From the NCBI GenBank assembly GCA_026692885.1, contig JAPLNJ010000364.1:1-17436 (forward strand): DNA of 17,436 nt, given 5' to 3'. Both the position numbers and the translations under genes were made by a program. Below are positions 1 through 7,700 of the stretch, one piece after another. The stretch's first letter is position 1, and every line of letters begins with the position of its first letter. The notes under the pieces are model-generated. The model was not told where the DNA came from and did no database searches. It worked only from the letters and a program-made list of their open reading frames with translations. Origin of the DNA: Planctomycetota bacterium. Lineage in GTDB: Bacteria; Planctomycetota; Planctomycetia; Pirellulales; Pirellulaceae.

Positions 1-38
1 GTGGAATTGCGTTTCGTACACTACGTCGGCAGGCGCCA

Positions 39-111
39 GCCGTATTGTCTTCCGCCGCATCCCGCCCGCCGCAGGAGGCAGCGGGCGGGATGCGGCGGAA
101 GACAGTACGGC
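39..111. repeat. Large hairpin repeat (about 31-bp arms)
   Basis: Positions 39-69 are the reverse complement of 81-111 apart from one G-T wobble, with an 11-nt centre at 70-80. The arms contain CTTCCGCCGCATCCCGCCCG and its complement. The reading frames across it are artefacts of the palindrome: arginine- and proline-rich, with no recognisable family. It looks like a dispersed palindromic intergenic repeat (REP or MITE-like). The structure is seen directly; the assignment to a dispersed repeat family is inference. Confidence 0.8.
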
Positions 112-208
112 GGTTGCGGACCCGTGGTGTGGTCCAGAAACCTCGCTCCACCGGGGCAAGCCCGGATGGGGGCGGAACGGCCTTGATCGGAATGTTGCGC
201 AAAACGCT

Positions 209-313
209 AGCAGCAGAAGCTCAAGGGTGGCTGGGGCAGAGTGCAGCGATGCCCCAGAAACCGGGTACTGGGGCTTCGCTTAGGCTCAGCCGCCAGCCAC
301 CCGGGCTGCTGCT
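209..313. repeat. Imperfect composite hairpin repeat
   Basis: Nested inverted repeats: AGCAGCAG at 209-216 pairs with CTGCTGCT at 306-313, and GGGTGGCTGG at 225-234 pairs with CCAGCCACCC at 293-302. Inside, CTGGGGC (231-237), GCCCCAG (251-257) and CTGGGGC (268-274) alternate in orientation. Together with the hairpin at 39-111 this fills most of the non-coding stretch 1-437. I see no credible gene there. Probably another intergenic palindromic repeat family; no function is visible. Confidence 0.6.
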
Positions 314-361
314 GGCACGGACGGCTGTGCGCAACCTAACGATCAAGGCCAACAGAGGCTG

Positions 362-389
362 TTGACAGGCGTCCCATCTTCGCTACAGT
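362..389 (+). promoter_or_regulatory. Sigma70-type promoter for the alcohol dehydrogenase
   Basis: TTGACA at 362-367 and TACAGT at 384-389 are separated by 16 nt. This is a perfect -35 box and a -10 box with two mismatches to consensus. A start near 396 would give a leader of about 40 nt before the ATG at 438. No operator was recognised. Confidence 0.65.
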
Positions 390-437
390 CTTGCCACCGC
401 AGGCCACGTTAAGTCATAGGTTCCAGGAGAATCCCGC

Positions 438-1580
438 ATGCTCAACTTCATGTTCAAGAATCCCACGGAGATTTTGTTCGGCCGAGGGATGATCGCTGAG
501 ATTGCCCCCCGCGTGCCGATGGACAGACCGGTGTTATTCGTCTACGGCGGTGGTTCGATCAAACGTAACGGGGTGTACGACCAGGTGCGCGCGGCGCTCG
601 CGAAGCACCGCTTGGTGGAATTCCCTGGCATCGAGGCGAATCCGCTCTACGAGACCTGCCTGCAGGCTGTCGAGGTTGTGAAGCGGGAGCAGATCGGGTT
701 CCTGCTGGCCGTCGGAGGCGGGTCGGTCCTGGACGCGGCCAAGTTCATTGCGGCGGCGGCCGTGTTCGAGGGGCCGGAACCTTGGGACATCCTGCGTACC
801 GTCGGGCGCAATGTGAACAGTGCCTTGCCGCTGGGCACGGTGCTGACCCTGCCCGCCACCGGTTCCGAGTGCAATGGCGGCTCGGTGATTTCCCGCCAGG
901 CGACCAAGGAGAAGCTCTTCTTCCTTTCGCCTCACACGTTCCCCGTGTTCTCGGTCTTGGACCCGGAGACGACCTACACCTTGCCGCCCCAACAGGTCCG
1001 CAATGGCATTGTCGACGCCTTGGCCCATGTCTGCGAGCAGTACTTAACCTATCCGGCCGCCGCGCCGCTGCAGGACCGGTTGGCCGAGTCGCTGCTGCAG
1101 ACGCTGATCGAAGTCGGACCGGTGACGTTGGCCGAGCCGCGGAACTACGACGCCCGAGCCGCGTTCATGTGGAGCGCCACCTTGACGCTGAACAACCTGA
1201 TCGGCAGCGGCGTGCCCCAGGACTGGGCGACGCACATGATCGGGCACGAGCTGACCGCTTTCTACGGCCTGGACCATGCCGAGACGCTGGCCATCGTGAT
1301 GTTGGGCGTGTGGCGGCACCGGCTGGGGCAGAAGCGCGCGAAGTTGGAGCAGTATGGCCGCCGCGTGTGGAACGTGTCCACCGCCGAAGAGGCCCTCGCC
1401 AAGACCGAGGAGTTCTTCCACTCCCTTGGTATGCCCACCCGGTTGAGCGATTATCAGATCGTCGCTGAGGACGCGGCGGAGAGAGTCCGCCTCCGCTTCA
1501 CTGAGCGGCAAGTGGCCTACGGCGAACGCGGCGATTTCGGCGCTGCCGACGCCGCGGCTGTGCTGCAGTTGCGGGCGTGA
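438..1580 (+). CDS. yqhD: NADPH-dependent iron-containing alcohol/aldehyde dehydrogenase, YqhD type
   Basis: A 380-residue cytosolic group III metal-dependent alcohol dehydrogenase, close in length and sequence to E. coli YqhD (387 residues), which reduces a broad range of short aldehydes with NADPH. The nucleotide-binding motif GGGS lies at 37-40 and a second GGGSVLD at 93-99. The PATGSE segment is at 139-144. The predicted metal ligands are D193, H197, H266 and H280, within NGIVDALAH and THMIGHEL...GLDHAETL, and all four are present. GVPQDWATHM at 258-267 is also typical of YqhD. The ATG at 438 follows AGGAGA at 425-430 with a 7-nt spacer, and the promoter at 362-389 lies just upstream. It appears monocistronic, since a large palindrome starts 3 nt after the stop. 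Family knowledge suggests detoxification of reactive aldehydes; the in vivo substrate is not visible from sequence. Confidence 0.93.
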   Translation: MLNFMFKNPTEILFGRGMIAEIAPRVPMDRPVLFVYGGGSIKRNGVYDQVRAALAKHRLVEFPGIEANPLYETCLQAVEVVKREQIGFLLAVGGGSVLDAAKFIAAAAVFEGPEPWDILRTVGRNVNSALPLGTVLTLPATGSECNGGSVISRQATKEKLFFLSPHTFPVFSVLDPETTYTLPPQQVRNGIVDALAHVCEQYLTYPAAAPLQDRLAESLLQTLIEVGPVTLAEPRNYDARAAFMWSATLTLNNLIGSGVPQDWATHMIGHELTAFYGLDHAETLAIVMLGVWRHRLGQKRAKLEQYGRRVWNVSTAEEALAKTEEFFHSLGMPTRLSDYQIVAEDAAERVRLRFTERQVAYGERGDFGAADAAAVLQLRA

Positions 1581-1583
1581 GTT

Positions 1584-1706
1584 AGGACCGGCGCATCAAT
1601 AAGTGTCGGGTTTTCAAAGTAGTCATCACGCTCCGCGTGATGACATGTCGTCACGGCGGAGCGTGACGACTACTATACTTGCGACAGTTATTGATGCGCC
1701 GGTCCT
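1584..1706. repeat. Double-nested palindromic repeat element
   Basis: The outer arms are 1584-1608 and 1682-1706, 25 nt each with one mismatch, beginning AGGACCGGCGCATCAATAA. The inner arms are 1618-1644 and 1647-1674, which form a near-continuous palindrome around AGTAGTCATCACGCTCCGC with a few substitutions. The element starts 3 nt after the dehydrogenase stop and fills most of the gap to the next gene. Its transcript could fold from either strand and might act as a transcription barrier, but it has no downstream T-run. I associate the inner motif with dispersed repeats in planctomycete genomes (recollection, not verified). A MITE-like element is the simplest reading. Confidence 0.75.
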
Positions 1707-1775
1707 TAGTCGTGGCTCACGGCGAACCGCTCATCGGGTTAGGCGACCTGTCCCTCATCTGGGAGATCAACCACG

Positions 1776-4700
1776 ATGTCCACCGTATCACGAGTCGTGT
1801 TCCCGATCCACGTCTGCCTTGGCATCTCGATGTCTTGGTGCCTTGGTGTCTGCCTCTTCGCCGGCCGCGGCGACGCGGCCACCGAAGCTGTCGCAACCTT
1901 CCAAGATAGACTGGCCAAGAACGTGCCACCGGGCACGACCGTGACCGTCGACGGCAAGGCCGGCCCACTGGTCGGCAATGTGGCGGTGACCAACCTTCGC
2001 GGGGAGCCCGGCAAGCCGATTGTCATTCGCAGCGTGGGCGAGGAGCGGGCCGTGATCCGCGGCAAGTTCCAGCTGACCGGCGCGGCGTACGTCGTGTTGG
2101 AGCGCCTGGCTTTCGAGCCGAATGTGGCGGATGAGACCGACGGGCCGTGGGTCAGTCTGGAAGGCGATCACATCGAGTTCCGCGACTGTGCGATTCGCGG
2201 CGCGCCGGGCGACGGGTTGCGCATGCGCGGCGCGGGCACTGTGGTCGAGGGCGGCGAGGTATCCGCGTGCGAGGGGCACGGCCTCGTGCTCGACGGCTCG
2301 GCGCGAGTCAACGGGGTGCGCGTCGCGGCGTGCCGTCAGGGCGGCCTGCGCGTGGGTGGCGAGACCACCGTCAGCAACTGCCTGCTGCTGCACAATCGCG
2401 GCCCGGCGGTGGAGGCAGAGAATGGCGCCGCGCTGCGGTTCTATCACAACTTGGTCTACGACAACGGTGGCGGACTACTACTCGACGCCTGCCGCAGCAC
2501 ACGCCTGCTCAATAACCTGTTCCTCAATAATTACGCCACACCGTTGCTCACGGACCGTGACGTGGAGCTCAGCGTACGGGACAACGCCGAGATCGACCAC
2601 AACATCTATTTCCGCCATCCCGGCAAAGACAAGCTGCTGCGCGGGCTGCCTTACGCCCAGGGCGTCGATCTCAGCCCGCTGGCGTCCGACAATCCGCTGG
2701 GGCTGCGATTGCGGGTAGTTCGGGAGGGCGAGGCTCCCGCCGAGCTGCGTGGAAACGCTTCACGCGACATCACGGCTCGGCAGGAGCCTCGCCCTCCCAG
2801 CCCCGCAACGGCGCCGGTTCTGTCCGTCGGCCGCGACTTGGCAATGGATCGCCGGTGGACGGAGAAGTTCGACCAGCATTCACAGTGTCTGGACATCCTG
2901 CAGCGGCTGACGGGCGAGAATTCCTACACACGTTGCTACGAGGATCTGTTCGCCGATTTCCAACAGGAGGATTTCCGACCCCGATACACCAGCCCGGCGG
3001 TCGGCTGCGGCGCGGATTTGACGGCCGAGGTTCCCGCCGATGTGGCGGGGCAGCCGCGTTCCGCTAAGCATCCGGACATCGGACCGTACGCCGCGCCGGC
3101 GAAGTGGTGGGAGGATCTCGACTCCGGTCGCGCCACGATCGTCGACGGCAACCTGGGGCTGGATGCGCAAGGCCGCGACTGCGGACTGGGCATCCCGGAC
3201 AAGCCGTTTGCCACGTTGGCCAAAGCGCTGGCCTTGGCCCGCTGGGGTAGCCGGATCTACATCCGGGATGCCATCTACCGCCACACGGCCATGCAGACCA
3301 CGTTCTCGTTGGGTCCGGATGCGGTGGTCAGCGGTTTCCCCGGTCATCGCCCGGCCTTCAGCCCGTCGGAATTCATCGCGCCATCCCGCTGGGAAAAAGT
3401 CTGCGGCGGCTCCGAACCGGGGAGTGGCGACGCCCGGGACGATCAGCGTCTGTCCCAGGTTCCGGGGCAACCAGGTCTGTATCGCCTCCGCGACTGGCAT
3501 ACGTTTCTGGGCTACAACTGCCGCACGAACGCATGGGCGCTGGACTACTACGGCAACGCTCGTGTCGGCGGAGCGGGCGAGAACACGACCAGCCTGAGTC
3601 GCAATCTGGCCCAGGTGGGGAAACCCTTCCGCCCGATTCGCTACCTGACGCTCGACCGAGACACGCCCCAGGTGTTGGTCGATGGCGTGGCGCTGCAACA
3701 GGCGGGCGGCGTACTGGGACTGGAGGAGTTCAGCATTGGGACGATGAGTGCCTGGGGACGGGACGTGGCCCACCTGCGACCGGGTTCGTTCATCGTCGGC
3801 CGCCGCGATTTTCTCGTCAGCCGCGCGGTCGGCCAAGGCAGCTTGCAGGACGGCCAGTCGTTCCTGGAAGGCCTGAACCGCGATCCGGAAATGAACCACC
3901 GGATCGACGGTCGCTCGACGGGCTACGTCTCTGCGTTTGTGGCTCGCCCCGCGGTCCTGTGGCAGGTTCGGCAGACGTATCCCGGCGGTGATCGCCTGTG
4001 GCAACTCGATCCGACTGTGACCGGGAAGTTCGGGCAGACCACGCGTCGCCTGCTTCAGGATGGCTGGCGGCAAGTAGCCACGAACCAGGACTCGGCCTGC
4101 TGGGTGCGGCAGTTTGCCTTGCCGGCCTGCGGATTGAAACAGGCCGACGGCGCGGTGCTGCGGCGGGCTGAGGGCCGGTTGAACCGTGACCAGTTGCCGC
4201 TGCACGGCTGGCTGCAGCGCCAGTTCCAGACGGGCGACGCGGCACTCGCGGCTGTGTTGGACAATCCGTATCAGGATTACCTGGAAGTCCGCCTGCCGAC
4301 AGGCGTCGATCCGAACCAGAGTGGTCTGACCGTCAGCTGCTTCACCGGCCGCGTGGAAGCCGTGTGGCGCAAGAGCGCTCCCGGCGAATACAATCCGGGC
4401 GTCAATCAGCCGGGCTTGGCCATGCTGAGCCACTTCCGCACGATGGAAGTCGGCGTGACCGCCGAAGCGACGGCCGCCACGGCCACGCAGCCCTGGCAGT
4501 TCGGCTGCCTCGTGCCGCTGGGCGAGTCCGCGCCGACGCTGCTGATGCGCATGCCGGCCGACGTGGATCCTAATGCCGAGGATCCGTGGAAGTTCACGGT
4601 CGTCGACGACTGCCTGTACGTGCAGCTGCCTCAAGGCGAATCACCGACCAACCACGCCGTGGAAGTCGCCTGCCACAGTGGCAGCTCGGTGCCGTCGCCC

Positions 4701-7700
4701 GTCGGCAGTAATCCGTCCTTTTTCGACTGGCAGGACGCGGGACCGCTGCGGCCGGACTGGCCGGCAGTCCGCGTCTACCGCACGGAACTCGATTTCGGCA
4801 GCAATACGTTGGAACCGTTGTGGTCCACCGGCGGCCCGGTTGTGGGTAGCCAAGGCTTCCAACTCGATGCAGCCGATCCGACGGGCCGAACGCTGTGCCT
4901 GCTGCAGGAAGTGCGATTGGACGCCGGTGACCCGCCGGGTGGAGCCGCCGAGAAGATCCTGATCATCCGCTACTCCGAGGGCGACCCAGCCTCACCGACC
5001 AAACGCGAACATCGCGTCAGTTCCCAGGCGATTGGTCCCGATCGTCGGATCGTCTTGCCCAGCCAGCCGATCGCTTTCGACTCGCGTCACGTCTTCTGCA
5101 TCGCTCCTGCGACTGAGCCGGGCAGAATGGCCGAGCAGCTTGTGTCGACCTCGCTGCGGCCCGTGTCCGCCAAGCCGGCCTTGGCGCAGGGGACTTACTA
5201 CTACGACGCCACCGGCCATACGCTCTACCTGTGCCCGTTTCCGGGCAGCGAGCCGGCCGCCTCCCGCTGGGTCGGCGGGCGCAGCGATCCGGTGCACTTG
5301 GTGCGGGGTCTGTACACGTTGGGCGGCAACGCGTACGGCCATCAGAAGCAGTACTGCTGGGGCTGTGGGCTGGGGCTGCCAGCGGACGTCTACGAGGACG
5401 TCACCGCCGGCTTCAGCCCGGGGCACACGCTCAGCACCGTGCCCGGCACGGTGGTGCGAAATTGCACCTTTCGCTGGTGCGGGGCCGATGTCGGCCGCGG
5501 CGGCGAAGTGTCGGGCGACGAGCGGCACACGGCCGACCGGATCAAACGGCCGGAACTACACGTCGACCACTGCGTCTTTGACGTGGGCAACGCGTTCCTG
5601 TTCGATGGCAACGACAGCCCGACCAAGAACATCCCGTTCGGTAATCATCACCTCTGGGAAAACAGTTACTTCCTGCCGGCCATGGGCGGCCTGATGGGCC
5701 CGTGGTGGGATCAGTATTGTTTCAACAACGTGGTCCAGAACTGCCTGTTTGCCGGACGCGGCGGAGTAGACGTCGAGGTCTCCGAAAACCTGATCGTCCG
5801 TAACAATCTGTTCACGACCGACAAGGGTAACCTGGTCACGTTTCGCGGCTCGGATCGCGGGTATGTGCTGAACAACACCACGTTTCGCGGCGGAGGGATT
5901 TGGTATCACAGCGAACCCGAACGGGCCAACAGCACCGAGCAGGGGCAGCCCACGTACGGCCCGAACTTCCCCATCGTCCAGCGCGGCCCGGTCCCCTGGT
6001 TGACGATCGACCAGATCGGCCACGAAAAGTCGATCCGCCTGGACGTGCGGTGGCTGCCGCTGGCCGATCACGCGGAGGTCTGCTACTGCGAAAACTGGGA
6101 TTTTCCCTCGCCGCTGTTGATCGATGCCCAGGGCTTCGCGGCGTATCGCGCGGTGAGCAGTCTGGCCGAGTTGCAGCGGGGCTGCTACTTCCACGATCCG
6201 TCGGCGCGCCGGCTGTACCTGCGTCAGACCGACGGCAGCCCGCCGCGTTCGGCCGCCGTTCCAGCGCCGCACATTCCACAAACGGAACAGGTCCGACGCG
6301 ATCTGGTTTACACCCTGACCGTCGTGCGCCCCGGGCGGCTGTCGATCCCCTATCAGGCGATATCCAAGACCGAGTTGGAGTTATTGGAACCGCCTCAGCC
6401 GGGCGAGACAATCGAGGTCTGGTACTGCGAGACGCCCCAGCGCGGCCGGGAGGGCGAGGCTCCCTCGGGGCAGCTTCCCGTGCGGCGTGTGGAGCGGTTC
6501 CCGATCTTCGCCGAAATGCTGAAGCTGGGTCGGCCGCGGCTGCGGTTGAGCGGCCGGCCGGCCGACGATCGGCTGTTCGTCGGCCGGGCCGGCGAGCAAC
6601 CTCCGCTGGTGCGCGTGACCGGATCGTGGAAAGATGTGCGGCCGTTCGAGGCGGAGTTGATCCCCGGCGGCTCGGTCGTCGCGTCCGCGGTGATGGGCTT
6701 GCAGTTCAATATCCTGCGCGGGTATTTCCCGCAGCTGCAGCCGGGCGAACAGTTCGAATCCGTACTGCACTCGCGTTCCGTCTATCACCTGTCGAGTCTG
6801 AACAATGTCTTTCTCGACGTCCGCTCGACGGTGGCCAGCGACGCGATGGACAACATGCACCACGGCGCTAACTACATGCTGTACACCGAACAGACCGACC
6901 CGTCCCATTCGCAGATCGACTACAACTGCTACTGGAAGGATCTGCGCGCCGTGCCAGGGCCGCTCTCGGCGCATGTCCAATGGGGCCAGCTGCGGGTCTG
7001 GAACTCAACCTCCCACAAAGCGGGCATTACGATTCCGGAATTCCACGAGCAGACGGGCTACGAACAGCATGGGCTGAGCCCCGCGTCGTACTTCACCCTC
7101 GTGGCCAATCCGCTGCGGTACGACTTCCGCCCGCTGCCGGATTCGCCCTTACTCGGCACGGGCGTCGTGACCAAACAGCAGGTGGGGTCGTTTCTGTTCG
7201 ATCCCGACATGGAGAATGGGCAGCAACGATTCACTTACCCTGGGAACGAACGGGACGCCTTCGGCCGGCCGCGCGGCGACCGACCGAGCATCGGCGCAGT
7301 CCAGCACCCCTGCCCCGGTGCCCAAGCCTACTACCTGGCTCCCGACGGCGCGGACGCTCCAGACCGCGGGACGCGTCAGGCCCCCTGGGCCACGGCGACC
7401 TACGCCCTGGCTCGGCTGCGGCCGGGAGATTTGCTGGTACTGCGGCCCGGTACGTATCGTCAGCCGATCGTCGTGCGGCGTTCGGGCACCCCGCGCGACT
7501 TCCTGCACATCGTGGCCGAAAACCCGCCGTACGAGACACCGGCAAAATTCCCCACCGGGGGTTCCACCGTCCTGGACGCCGCCAGCCTAGGCAGCCGTCC
7601 GATGGTGCTCTTGGACGGCTGCGCCCATGTTCGCGTGGCCGGTCTCCGGGTGGTCCACTCGGCAGCCCCGGCGGCCGTCGAGTTGCGCGAGACACGCGAC

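Noticed and set aside
1..365. Two overlapping open frames on the plus strand at the left edge
   Set aside because: They run through two palindromic repeats and encode Arg/Gly/Cys-rich sequence with no family resemblance or ribosome site.
2880..4634. A 584-codon frame on the minus strand inside the giant ORF
   Set aside because: It is a GC-rich antisense shadow of the beta-helix gene; the Arg/Gln/Ala-rich sequence has no domain.
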